Shown: positions 9,982-21,449 of the stretch, one piece after another
How positions within the stretch are numbered: the stretch's first letter is position 1
Layout: every line of letters begins with the position of its first letter
Origin: Tetracladium setigerum
Lineage: Eukaryota > Ascomycota > Leotiomycetes > Helotiales
Direction: 5' to 3'
Length of the DNA: 64,000 bases
NCBI GenBank assembly: GCA_031472005.1
Contig: PZJY01000012.1
Coordinates: 1,984,001-2,048,000 of the forward strand
Notes under the pieces: generated by a model
Database searches by the model: none
Seen by the model: only the letters and a program-made list of their open reading frames with translations
What the model was told of the DNA's origin: nothing
Made by a program: the position numbers and the translations under genes

Positions 9982-12101
9982 TTACATTCCAAAAGGCTTC
10001 TTCAATCCAAAATCTCTCTTCACACGCAGGTTCGCCTTCTCCTTCTTCTCGACTCTCAACATACCACCATGTCTCAACTTGATATCACGACCTTTGTGCT
10101 CATAAAGCTCCATATCGGCATCCAAGGAGCGCTTAATTGGTGCTGGATCGGGATCTGAAGATGGATCAGGGGTGGCGGATGTAGTGCCGGAAGCAGTTGT
10201 GCTCGTGCTGCTTGGAGCGAATTCATAGACTTCCAAGAGCTTTGTGGGGTCAACAGCGCGGGCACGAAGCATTCTGAGTGGAGCGGTAATTCCACCACAG
10301 GTCTTGGTGGGGTCGCCTGGGCAAGGAATATCGCATTGACCCATGATCTCAACGGTAGACCCAGGAGGGCCAAGAGTTGGTGCGCAGTAGCATTCGCCAC
10401 CCCAAAGACCTACAAAGAGGAATCCAGATGCAGTGCATTCGCCTAAGCAAATATCCACAGTCATAGAGCTACTGGTCTCGACGAGAACGAAGCTTGGGAA
10501 GCCGGCACGAGATCCGAGGCATCCTATATAGTCCCAGGATTCGATATTTGGAACTGGTCGAGGACTAGTCGTTGTGGTTGGGTTGGTCGATGAAGTACTA
10601 GTAACACTTCTTGTAGTTGTACTTGTAATTGTGAAACTAGTTGATCCTCCAGAGGAGGATGACTCGGTGGATTCGGTTGGGTTGTTTGATGAAGCGCTGG
10701 TAGTGCCGCCTTGAGTTGTGCTTGTAGGCGTGGAAATAGATGACCTGGTGGCGGTGCTGCTAGTCGAGCTGATGGTTGAGCTTGTGGTCGAGCTGATAGT
10801 TGAGCTTGTGGTCGAGCTGATGGTTGAGCTTGTGGTCGAGCTGGCTGGCACGGTCGGGGGACCAGTCGTCGAAGTTTGGGTACTTTCAAATGTTAGTTGA
10901 TTGTTCTTTATATTCCGAGGATTAAACCTACGTTCCGTCGATAATTGTGACTGGGGGAACAGTTGAAGTGAAAGTGACCGTGACAGTCGTGGTAACTCCG
11001 ACTTCGCAAAGATTAGTGTAAGACCTTGATACGAATCTCACTAGAGACCAGCTATGACTTACCTATCTGTGGGCCATTGATTATTGTGATTGTGTAGAAA
11101 ATATTGATTATTATCGGAATTGTAAATCCTGGAAACGTTGGGATGATGGTTGCGAAGATCGGGAAGGTGAAAACACCATTCGATGGAACGAAAGTAGAGG
11201 TTGTCAAAGCAACTGCTGATGGCGAAAATACGGCGGTTGGCTGTGGCGTCGAGATGAAAGTGATGTTGATTATCCTGGTGATCTGAATTGTGATTGCGTT
11301 GTTGACGACAGTCGTGAATGAGAAGGTCTGTGGGACTGGTCTAAACTCGGATACAGAAGGTGTGAAAGTGGTTGTGACTGGAATGATAAAGGTTCCACTC
11401 GAAGGCAAGAAAGTTTGAGAAGAGAATAAAACTTGGCTGGTTGACGTTGATGTAGTAGGAACTACCTTTGAGGAAACCCAGGTCGCTGTGTACGTCGAGC
11501 ATGAGGCATCAAGACATTTCTTCACTGTAACAACTTGAGATGTGGTACCATCACTGTTGACACAGGTCTTGCAAAGACCGCTTCCAGAATATCCAGGGAT
11601 AGCGAGAGGACCTATCTCCTTGTATGGGGACCATGTATCAATAACCAGAGTTTCAAACTTCGTGCTGTAAATCGTCATTATTTGATTGACGTTGACTGTA
11701 CCAGTTCCATTCCATGAAGGTGCTTTTGTTGCAACTGGGATTTGCGAGGTGAGAATGGTAGATACATAGGCCAACGTGATAATTGCATCTGTATTGGTGA
11801 CTGTTGTAGTACTAAGTCCTCCCAGGTAAGGGATGACTGTAGAAACAAAGTTGTATGTGCTACACTCAGGTTCAGCCTTACAGGTAGACCTGGTAGATTG
11901 GGTAGAAACGGTGGAGCACACTTGACGAGGACTGCATGTTGACACAGGTTGATACTGAGATGTAACCGTGATTGGAGGTGGTTTGACACTCGTTGGACAA
12001 GACGGGCAAGGGTCGATGATGGTGAGTGGTGTGGCAGCAGATGCAATTGCTGAGAGACCAGTGACCAGAAGGAGGCCGGCAGCCTTCATCTTGACAAACA
12101 A
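9982..12101 (-). CDS. Secreted Ser/Thr-rich WSC-domain protein
   Basis: Three exons on the minus strand: 12101-11063, 11001-10932 and 10882-9982, with introns of 61 and 49 nt; phases close to give 669 aa. The start could also be Met5 (12089); either way a signal peptide follows (AAGLLLVTGLSAIASA). The first half is Thr/Ser/Val-rich with paired cysteines (PCPSCP, CKTCVNSDG, CLDASC). After a Ser/Thr minisatellite segment comes a WSC domain (about residues 484-575: SWDYIGCLGS..., GECYCAPTLG, CDIPCPGDPTKTCGG). WSC domains are Cys-rich carbohydrate-binding modules of wall sensors and secreted glucan-binding proteins. No C-terminal membrane anchor is seen; the tail is basic. A secreted wall or matrix glycoprotein is most likely. 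It is divergent from the Stealth gene. Confidence 0.85.
10745..10852 (-). repeat. 30-bp coding minisatellite in the WSC-protein gene
   Basis: About three and a half copies of a 30-bp unit encode repeated STSSTISSTT blocks immediately before the Ser/Thr-rich linker. The copies are nearly identical at the DNA level, so copy number could vary between strains. The encoded segment is a probable O-mannosylation site cluster. Confidence 0.8.
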
Positions 12102-13535
12102 TGAATGAGTAACAGAAAAATGAGTTTAGAATACTGAGCAAAACGAGTGGACGCTGTCAATAAGACAGCATTAAGTAAGGCAGATGTGATGCGGTGAAAG
12201 GAAGTTGGAAGTTGGAAGTTGGAAGTTGGAATAATGGGGATATGTGAAATAAAAGGAATATGTTGAGGGCTGGTAATTAGCTGTTGAGACGCTATCACGA
12301 GGAAGAAGAAATCTATCATTGACCTATTCCTTATTCCTAGAGTTCTGGCATATTGACATATCATTTTGATTGGGACATTCTGGTGGCCTGCCTTCTCGAC
12401 AGCTTCTGGGTCGATCTAGATCGATAGCAACTTCACCAAATCATTCCAACCAAGCCTCTCTTCTGTCTCTTCTGTGAAGTTGGGAGGTTAACTAACTCTT
12501 CTCCAACCTAAGTTTAAGTGAGTCTGGCATATATAACCTCCCAAGTCAGGTGAGGCTTGGGGAATGAGATTGTTGATCCTATAAGAATTTGTGATTTGCC
12601 TCGTGAAGCCGCAGTCTCTGTGCTTGCCTGAGAATCCTATTACTTGAAAAGGGCGAACTCTTAAAGTTCCACCAAACTTTTCTCAAGACATGATGCGCTG
12701 TCAAACCATGATTTTGGAGCTGGACCACGAGTAAGCAAGGAGAATGAGCACGCGAGACGCCTGTGAAATCCCCTGATTGAGAGTGTGTTCCTGCCTCTCC
12801 TGCATGCATAAGAGATTGATGATGGGCTGAAATTGCCATGCCTCATGGGCATGCTTCTTCCCACAGCTAGCATTAGTTCGGAGCTCAAGAACTCTATAAA
12901 AATCTGATAAGTAGGATGCAGCCACAATAATAAGAAAGCATACACAATTTTAAACATTTCATCTGGCTTCTGGCTGGCTTCTGGCTGGCTGAGGCACTGC
13001 TGTCGACAAGGGATGGATGGGATCGCCAGATGGGCAATTCACCAAATGTTGTTGAATTGAAGTCAGAAAGGTAAGTAAACAGACGACAAGCGAAGCTAAT
13101 CTTGGTTACCTTCCCTGACACTCCTTGGTGGCCTTGGCGGCTGTCGCGTGACAATTCAATTCCGGCGAGGGGGCGAGAGCATCCGGGACATATCCCGCCA
13201 ACTATGAGGTGAGAGTTGAGACACTAATTCAGTGGCTTCCATTTCTTCACGAGATGAAAGAGGTAGGTGAACTGGGTTTAAGCCATTGCTACATTATTGG
13301 AGGGATCTCCTGCCTCAAAAGCAAGACCCAAAAAATCCGTCAATATTTTGGGGAAGTAAGTACTGCACCCCTGATTGATCTAGATCAAGCCCCCCGTGTA
13401 AGTGCGCTTCCGTGGCTGTTTTGCAAAATTCGAGGGCAATTACATTTCTCCAGGTTCTTACTATATCAACTTTTTTCCTTTGTTCTTCTCCCTTTTCAGT
13501 TCTCGAATGGTTTCGTCGTGGTCGTTATCCTCGCA
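12102..13535. promoter_or_regulatory. Divergent intergenic region between the WSC and Stealth genes
   Basis: About 1.4 kb separate the two start codons. It contains a short tandem repeat of GGAAGTT units (about 12198-12230) close upstream of the WSC gene and a TATATAA-like stretch near 12530. An open frame precedes the chosen Stealth start (from about 13209) but has no domain and is taken as 5' leader. No other gene seen. Confidence 0.5.
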
Positions 13536-16056
13536 ATGTACAAATCATCACCAAAACTTCCACAGTGGCAACAGAGGCCAAAGCGACGGCGACCACTCAG
13601 TCGAAGGTCTCGTTTTCTTATTATCATCGCTCTTTGTTTCCTGGGATGGCATCGATACTTTCACCACTCGAATCAAATCCTTCACAGAGAATTAGAATAT
13701 GAATTGGCGCAATCAAATTCGGAGCAAAGGGAGGATTTGATCGCGCATCCAAGGATAGAAAAGCGGGTAACGGTTGATGATGTGGCGAAGGTCGATGCAG
13801 TTCATGGACAGCTAAAAAAGCACCTGGAGGACAAGAAATCCTCGAGATCATCAGAAGAGGAATTAATAGCAGATCCAGATGCTTATGCGGGTGGGAAGAA
13901 GACTCCAAAGGTTTCAGATGAGAAAATCATGCCTGATCCAAAAGTACTGTCAGAGGAGAAGACAGAAGCCTCCGCCGAAAAAGTCCCACTCGGCATGAGC
14001 ACCGATACTGAGCAGAGGAAGGGGGTGACTGAAGATGATGAAGCTGTAGAAAAAAACCCGAAGACCAAAACCAGTTCAGATAATTCACAGAAGGTCATTG
14101 AAAATGCTCTACCAGCTCTAGTGATGGAGGCATCCCAGAAGTTAATCGATCGACATCTGTCACCAGCGACAAAATCATCAGCCAAGAAAGAGGTCAAGGG
14201 ATTCCCGAAAGATGCAAGCTTGCCTCAACAGTTCCCTGCATATTTAGAATATGCATCCTTGAGCGAGAAGGCGGAGGGCCTGCCAGATATCATACATGTT
14301 CCCTTTGAAGTCAGTACTGCAGAGGTCAAGCTTCAAGGATGGGAAGATGAGTGGTTTGCAGACGCGAAATTTACTGGAGAAAATCTTACTGAACCTAAGA
14401 TTGATTTTCTGTATACCTGTGAGTAATTCCGGACCCTTTTCTTTCGGTGCTAACGATATGAAGGGGTCAACGGTTCAGATACTGAGTTCCAAGACACAAT
14501 CTTGCCTTACGAGAAGAACTCAACACTTAATGATCCTGCAGGCGAATGGCTGGAGTCTCATCGAGTCAATCGATATCGAGATTGGGATGAGCTACGGTAT
14601 TCCATCAGGAGTGTTGAAAAGTATGCACCATCCTTCAGAAATAAAATCCAATTATTGGTCAACTCAGTCGCCGACTCCTCACAAGATCCTAATACATCAG
14701 TTGAGAATCCCGCAACCATATCTGGCAAGCAGAGACCTTTATGGTTAAAGAAGGATAAACATACAAACAGTGTTGTGCAAACACTTTCTCAGGAGGATTT
14801 CTTCGAGGAAGGTGCTCGAGGTTGTCTTCCGACTTTCAACTCATTGACAATCGAGAATCAAATCTTCAATACCAACTCGGACACTGACAGAGTGAGTTCC
14901 TCATATAATGTTTCTTTCACCAAGGCTAATCATTCAGTTCTTCGCTCTCTCGGATGATATGCTTCTTGGAAAGCCCCATGCCGCTTCAGACATCTATTCA
15001 CCACTCTTCGGCCCAACCATGGGGTTCAAGACCAACTCTTACAACACCGTCAATCCACCAACAGATGTTGACGCTCGCCGGTTCGGTGAGAAACCCTTTT
15101 TGATTTACACCTCATGGTTACTCAATCGTCGATTTGGAGAGCGTAAACGCAAAGGCCACGTCCATTTCGGACATTCTCTTTCTCGCTCGGTAACAAAAGA
15201 AGCTATCAACTCTTTCCCACGACCGGCGCTCCAAAGCGCATGCCAGCGATTCCGAGGTGAGACTGGATTTCAACTGTACTCATGGTATGTTACCTTTCAC
15301 TACACCATCGAGCGACAACGAGAAGCACTTCTATGGAGTTATATCATGCTCCGCAGCGACGCCGACCAGAACGGTAATCTCGGCTGGTCAGAACGTCAGA
15401 CCATCATGGAAGATCTCGAAGATGGAATGAAGAGAGAAGGCACAAATGGCTTCCGAAAGCGAATGTTCTATCACATGAGCGAAGCACTCGAGGAAGCAGG
15501 GCTTGAGGCACCGAAAGTGAATGTTGATGTGCAATGGACTTCACTTGATGGTCCTGTAACTATCAAAGGTATTGAATGTTTCGAGTTCAATGTCAATGAG
15601 TGTCTTGCCCCTGGATTCTCGACCTCGTCTTCCGATGAACTACATACAAATGTTGTTTTCAGTACTGCGACTATCTTCGACCGAGTAGCTCGACAGCGTC
15701 CTAGCTGCGGTGATTGTCTCCTCAAACTTATCCTGAATCGTGTTGAATCAGGACTTTCGCCTTTGCTGCCGCATACACAAGGACAGACTGCAATGAGAGA
15801 GACTGTCATTAAGGCATTATTGAAATATCAGTATACGATCGTGGAACCTGATGCACATTTCGTTATGGTTACGGATGCGGAACAGGTTAAGAATGTATTT
15901 AAAAGATTGATAAAGAAAAAGGGTAAGGCAGGGCAGATTTGCTTGAATGATGATGTTAGTACGGAAGAGGAGAGAGAAATTGAAGATGTGAGGCAGGTTA
16001 TGATGAAATTAATGGGAGAGATGTTGCCGGAAGCAAGTGCATTTGAAGCGTATTAG
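13536..16056 (+). CDS. Stealth-family (Xpt1-like) sugar-phosphate transferase
   Basis: Three exons: 13536-14418, 14464-14891 and 14938-16056 (introns of 45 and 46 nt), 809 aa. The start at 13536 leaves a short basic N-terminus, then a membrane anchor (FLIIIALCFLGWH, about residues 32-44), so it is a type II Golgi protein with a long charged stem. Splicing restores the Stealth blocks: CR1 FLYTWVNGSD (about 289-298), CR2 RDWDELRYSIRSVEKYAP, CR3 DRFFALSDDMLLGK (about 436-449) and His-rich CR4. DADQNGNLGWSE (about 578-589) fits an EF-hand calcium loop. Stealth proteins transfer hexose- or xylose-1-phosphate to glycans (human GNPTAB, bacterial capsule enzymes, Cryptococcus Xpt1). Transfer of a sugar phosphate to protein or surface glycan is expected; the sugar is unknown. 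It lies in the same glycan-rich region. Confidence 0.9.
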
Positions 16057-17011
16057 ATATTGATAGATTGATTATGGGGTGCTTGGGGAGATTGGAAGCA
16101 TAGCGTAATGGTTTAGAGCATTTCTGGGTAAATAATGTCTTTCATTTGTAAATATCGAGTATATAAGAGGGTCATAATATAACAATAGAATTTTACCACC
16201 CCACTATCACTACTTCATCACTCGTGAACAAAAGTTGGCCTGTTATAGTTGTTGTATACAACCAACAACGATCATTATACCGTTCGGTACCAGGTTTGTC
16301 AATGATAATATATAAAAGGCAGGAATCTCCCATTGGCTATTAGATGATATGTGGCCATGTCTTTCCCTGTACAGTTATTCCTTGTTACCACGCTCCCTCT
16401 CCTTCAGAATTATTTCTTCCTTCAGGAACCGGTTACGTCCACGACCCACAGTCCTCAACACCTCATCAACCCTTCGCCTAAATCCTCAAGAGCCCCTCCC
16501 TCAAACCAAGAGAGCGTACGATCTAAAGATGACCTTCCTTGTGTAAATTCACAAGCAAGTTCTTGGCAATACAGTCACCAAAAACCTTGCACTCTTTCAG
16601 TGGAGGTCTCATAAATATAGCTTCTAATCTTGGCAAACGGTTTTCTTGTTTCTGTTGGCTAATCGCCGAGGAAGATTTTTGCTGGCCAGGAGCTGCATTG
16701 GATCTAATCGCCCCATTATGTATGACCTGACCAATTTGGTATCCTCTTTCTGGCAGATGTCTCGCATTTTGATACATGGTGTTGTGTTTCCTCAATGCCG
16801 ACGACCTGGTGAAGGGACTCTCTCATTCTCAAATTGAGGACTAAGTCGATCTATGCCCCACAAAGGAGTTTCTCGGCTCACGACAACGTTTACGTCAAGG
16901 GCAGCTCTTCTTTTTGCTAGAACAAATCTCGATAACATACAGAACTGATAAAAAATTTAATTAAAAAGACGAAAGTATTTAGAGCGTAGTGAAGTCCAAC
17001 ATTGTCACGAC
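16057..17011. other. Convergent intergenic region
   Basis: About 950 bp between two converging genes. Short open frames here have no family resemblance and are probably 3' untranslated sequence. Confidence 0.5.
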
Positions 17012-19006
17012 TCATTCGACTACGATGCCAAGGCACTCACCCAGCTCAACTCTCTGACTTGCTATTCTATCTCCGTATACTTTCAGTCTCGCATGTACTC
17101 GCGAGGATGAACAATCTTCATCTGAAGGGATCTCGACACCAAGTCGGCTCAAGGATGCCTTGATCTCAAGCCGGACTTTCTCGGTTGTTGGACTGGAACT
17201 GATTTCGGGTCCCGCAAGGTAAACGAGTCTAAGACGGCCCTCACAGGCTTGGGCGTATTTAATGCTTGCCTCAACAAAACCCGTGGCTACATAGAGTGTT
17301 TGGATTAGCGGAATGCATGTGAATGTCAAGGGCAATTTTGTTGCTGTTGGTTGAGGGAGGGAAGACAACTGGAGTTAAAATACGGCTTACCACGAGCCCA
17401 GTCCCTTCTTCTGAGTTCAGAATTACCAGTCATCACAAGTCCTGTGAGAAATGTGACAAATAATAGGATTGCTCCCAAGATATATTTCCAGAAGATGATC
17501 CACCACATTTTGTCCTTGTATTCAGATATGAACGCGTTTCGTCTTCCTTGATATTCTCGATCAGCCGTATTTATAATTTGAGATATTTGAGTATTGTAAT
17601 CATGTCGCTGTAAATCGGCATCCGAATAATCGATCACTCCTATTGATTTGAGACAAGAATCCCACCAGGAATCTTCAAACACTGGCGGAGTGGGCATCAG
17701 TGCTGCCCAGTCATCGAGTGTCATGTTTGGAGTCGAGTTAATGGTTTGAGCGACAAGTCCCATAGCAGAAACGGCGCCAAATCCAAGTACACCGGCCCAT
17801 CCAAGTGCAGTGACGGATGTATTCATGCTTGAGTTGCGGGATGCGAGGTAGGCATTCTTCGATTCGGCACACAGTGTGATTGTTTGAACACCGACCTCGT
17901 AGAGGTCAACCAGATGCTCTAGAATTTGTACATGTAAATTTACACGAGCATCTTCGTCATCTATAATTATTTTTATTTTGTTAGAGATGTGTGTTTCTGA
18001 CCTAGATTGCCCAGTATCTGCAAGTTTTGGATAGCACGTACCTATATTCAACTTCAGCATATCCGTTGTAGCCTTGCTATGCTGCATCATAGTTTTACAG
18101 TACACTTTCGCCTCTTCCGATTTTTGCTTCGCGCTGCGGCGAGCTTCTTGTTGAGTTGTCTTTGATGGCGATTTGTTAGCTTACCTCATACAAAAATCTT
18201 CTCTGTGGCAGCAGAGAAACAAGATTCTTACAAAGACTCCTAGAAGCATATTTGCTGTCGCCACATGGTGTTGTATGCTGCCGCCAGACTCGAGTATAGA
18301 ATTTCCAGTTTGGATTCCATTAGGCGCAAGCAAAAAATTCTTGCCAAGCGAGACGGACAGTACTCCTACTTGTATCCTGTCTACACATCAGTGAATATAA
18401 GCTATATTGCTGGGCGTGGCACTTGCCATAACGGACTCTGGTCGCTTTCCTTGTCGATTTTGTCAATGCAAGCTTTGACTTCCATGAGCTTTTGATCTGG
18501 CTTGGTATTTATCCAACCGAACAATCCTTCGTACCAGGCGATCTTCATGCATTCGGCTAATGGGGAGTATCCTAGAATATTCCTAGTACTGAGAGACTTG
18601 TATGCATCGTTACATTCTGTCTCGAAGAAAAGCTTACAGAATCTTGAGAGGGCCTCGTCGAGTCTCATCTGCGGGAAATTGTCCCGAACGGCAAATTCTA
18701 TCTAAAAAGAGACGCAGACGATGATCAGCCTAGAGATTCTTCGCAATCTAGGAGTAAACTTTACCTTCAGGACTTTTGCCTCCAAGTTCAGATTGTGAAA
18801 ACGATATTTCACAGGACAATGCTGATCAAACCCAGAAAGATTTTCTAAAAATCCTGTCACCATTCGCTTCACCATTTCTCGGTCGGTGGTACGGCCACAT
18901 TTGAAACCTTTCACAAGCAAATGAAATTGACCAATGCTGTGTTCCAAACGCACATCACTGTGATCCGATGGTTCACAATCGTAGTAAGCCGTATGATCAC
19001 TCATTG
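17012..19006 (-). CDS. Uncharacterised fungal membrane protein, multi-exon
   Basis: Start ATG at 19006 (MSDHTAYYD). Supported exons: 19006 to about 18766, about 18704-18430, about 18385-18232, 18159-18042, 17960-17401 and 17343-17012. Introns at 18160-18231, 17961-18041 and 17344-17400 are clear; the junction near 18390-18430 lacks a standard donor and is uncertain. The N-terminal half is soluble and helical. The exon around 17401-17960 encodes two hydrophobic segments, ALGWAGVLGFGAVSAMGLVA and WWIIFWKYILGAILLFVTFL, separated by a polar loop with Asn-Ser-Thr sites. The C-terminus is soluble. I do not recognise the family. It is head-to-head with another membrane-protein gene only about 380 bp away. 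Confidence 0.6.
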
Positions 19007-19388
19007 TTTCTAATTGCAATGAAGATTGATCTTCTGGATCGAGTATTCAGCTTTTGATAGCTCAACCAACAATTGATGAACTGATCGAGAGAAACACATC
19101 TCCTCTTCTTCACTACCTTCAAAAATCCGAGGACCAACATAAAGTTTGAAAAGGTGTGGCAGGATGCTGTCGTTGTCTGCAGAGCAGGGCGTAAAAAGAA
19201 AACATCGCGACGTCGTCAATGGCCAGCGACATTTCGGTGGCGCATCACCACTTCCACTACCGCGCAAGGCATATTTTCTCGAAGCAACTTCGAGAAAATA
19301 CAAAGCCATCTTACTTGTGAGGCTAGGGCCTCAATTCTTCAGTCTTGTAATCTTTTCAATCCTTCGTTCGCCAGCAATCGAAAGCAAT
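19007..19388. promoter_or_regulatory. Compact bidirectional promoter of two membrane-protein genes
   Basis: The start codons of the divergent genes at 17012-19006 and 19389-20979 are about 380 bp apart. The region contains an inverted repeat TTTTCTCGAAG...CTTCGAGAAAA (about 19272-19300), which could form a hairpin in the leader of the plus-strand gene. Confidence 0.5.
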
Positions 19389-20979
19389 ATGGCCTCTCAG
19401 ATGGCTGCAATACCATCGCCGCCGCCACCGACTTCACAAACTGATGAATTGTTGAACTTAGCTGCTAAATTTCGATGTATACCCATCACCAATGCCAGAG
19501 AGTATGAGATTTCAACTCTCAGACTATGCGCAGAGAGTTCCATGCGACAATATATTCACCTCTTGACTTCAAGTCGACGAAACCTGAGTCACGGGGAAAA
19601 CGATTCTATCGAAGTAGAGCCAGATGACAATGTGGAAGAACGTATCCGTGAACTAGCAGATATCACACTTGATGATCTGAGAGCTCTGGAAGTCAAATTA
19701 TCTACTCTCTATGCCCAGGTAAAGAGCCGACGACCGAAGAAGTGGCTCCAAGCCGGAGTTTCGTGAGTTCTGGAGATCTCTCTGTGACAAGAACTCGCTC
19801 TGACATTTGCTGATTGCTAGATCACTTCTGGTTCTTCTAACCTGGACAATACTGCTCTATATCTTCCCACCATCAGTGGGGTACGCCCTCTCTCCAAGTT
19901 TGAAAGACACCATTATCCGCAATGCCAAATACATTACTCGAAACACCACGGGCGGAGTTCTCTCATTATGGAGCAAAGTATGTAGAACAACAAGATTAAA
20001 CAAATACAAAGACCCTCTCATGGACGCTACCGCCCTTGCCTCACATGGATATCATAATTTCTCTTCAATCCAGGGGCCGGAAATTACGCCACCACTGATA
20101 TCTGTGACGAACAGCACAACAGAATCGACAACTTCCCCAAACCTCGCTTCAAATCTTCTCTCCACTCTCTCACTACAGTGGAAAGCAATGACGCCGTCTT
20201 CCTTTTCTAGAAATACAACTGCAAACTCGACATCAGACCAAGCGCTAAGCTTAACAAACATTTCCACAACCAACGCCACCCTCACAGTGAGCTTCACAGT
20301 TACGCCTTCACCAGCACCTTCAAACATCCTCTCCAGTCTCTCAAGCATTTGGGCATCGCTCCTGAACAAAACCACACCTGTGCAGCCCCGATCGCCTTCA
20401 GATCAAGTGTTTAAATCCTCAGCCAGTGCAGCTCTCACAACCATTCCCACAACTACACCTTCACAGATCCCCTCAAGACTCTTCTCCGCACTCTTGCGCC
20501 CATGGAATTCGGTCTTTTCCGGAACCACGCCTTCAAACCCACACACTCCTTCGGACAAGGTGCTGAATTCGTCAATCTCCGCACCTCCACCACCAGATAT
20601 ACCAATAGAGAGGAGCTTTGTTTCCTCCTTCCTCAGACAATATATCTCCAAGAAATACATCACACCTCCACCCTCAATCCCAATCCCCGAATACCAGAAG
20701 CCACCTCCTCTACCAGTGCTTCATTTGACGAGCGCGCACAACACACTAGGCCAGCTGTACACCTACGCCACGTACGCGTCCTTAATTATTTTCTTCCTTG
20801 GTATTGTGTACATAATAAGTGTGGAGATCCAAGTTCGACTAACGAATAGGGCGTTGCTTGCGGTGAGGAGGGGTTACGCGAGAATACAAGAACGCAAAGC
20901 CGATGTGGAGGCGGAAGAAGAGGATATAACTGGTGAATTGAGTGGGTGGAAGTGGGACGTAATTCTCTTTGGGCAATAA
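19389..20979 (+). CDS. Uncharacterised Ser/Thr/Pro-rich membrane protein
   Basis: Two exons, 19389-19762 and 19821-20979, joined by a 58-nt intron (GTGAGT...CTAG); 510 aa. The chosen start is MASQMAAIPS; the frame is open further upstream but with no support. The N-terminal ~125 residues are helical and charged. The first hydrophobic segment (SLLVLLTWTILLYIFPPSV, about residues 125-143) is encoded directly after the intron, followed by a ~270-residue Ser/Thr/Pro-rich stretch with many N-glycosylation sequons and roughly repeated blocks ending in TPSN/TPSQ. A second segment (YASLIIFFLGIVYIISVEI) precedes a charged C-terminus. The topology suggests both ends in the cytosol and a large glycosylated loop outside. 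No family was recognised. It shares a promoter with the preceding membrane-protein gene. Confidence 0.65.
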
Positions 20980-21161
20980 TCTAAAGTCAGATCCAAATAT
21001 CAAAATAATATAATATGGAGTCTCCCTTGAGATGACCCGCAAAATCACTCCTTCCCCGACTGTTTAGTGTCCCTAAGAAACCTAACCTTGTCATCACTAA
21101 ACCCTTCATCTCATAATCTCCTTCGCCAACCCACCTTCCCCTTCGAATTCCCCTTCTACCT

Positions 21162-21449
21162 TCACCTTAACCCCTCCCTTAACCTCTCCCTTCCAATGAA
21201 CAGCCCGACAACTACGCCCACCACAGCCGCCGCCGTAATTAGAAGCCCGGTCCCCGATCCAGTCTTCTCAGGTGCCTGCACCATGACAACAGTCTGATGC
21301 TGATTGATCTCAGTCTTTGAGTTAAAGAGGCCGAAGCTGTTGTTCGAGAGCATAGATGGAGAGACGTCGACGGCCACTTTGTTGTTGTTTGCGTTACCGG
21401 AAGCGGAGCCGTGGCTGTTGAGGGGAGAGAGAAAGGAGGGGTAGGACAT
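21162..21449 (-). CDS. Small single-pass membrane protein, hypothetical
   Basis: A 95-residue frame starting at the ATG at 21449. It has a polar Ser/Asn-rich N-terminus and one hydrophobic Gly/Val/Ala-rich segment near the end (GLLITAAAVVGVVVGLFIG, about residues 69-87), followed by a basic tail (RERLREGLR). This is the layout of a tail-anchored or single-pass protein. I do not recognise it. The proline/threonine-rich opposite frame is the less likely coding reading. It converges on the gene ending at 20979. Confidence 0.45.
   Translation of the reverse strand: MSYPSFLSPLNSHGSASGNANNNKVAVDVSPSMLSNNSFGLFNSKTEINQHQTVVMVQAPEKTGSGTGLLITAAAVVGVVVGLFIGRERLREGLR

Noticed and set aside
13209..13535. 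In-frame extension upstream of the Stealth start
   Set aside because: It adds about 109 residues with a different, hydrophobic composition and no domain. Starting at 13536 leaves a normal basic N-terminus and a single membrane anchor.
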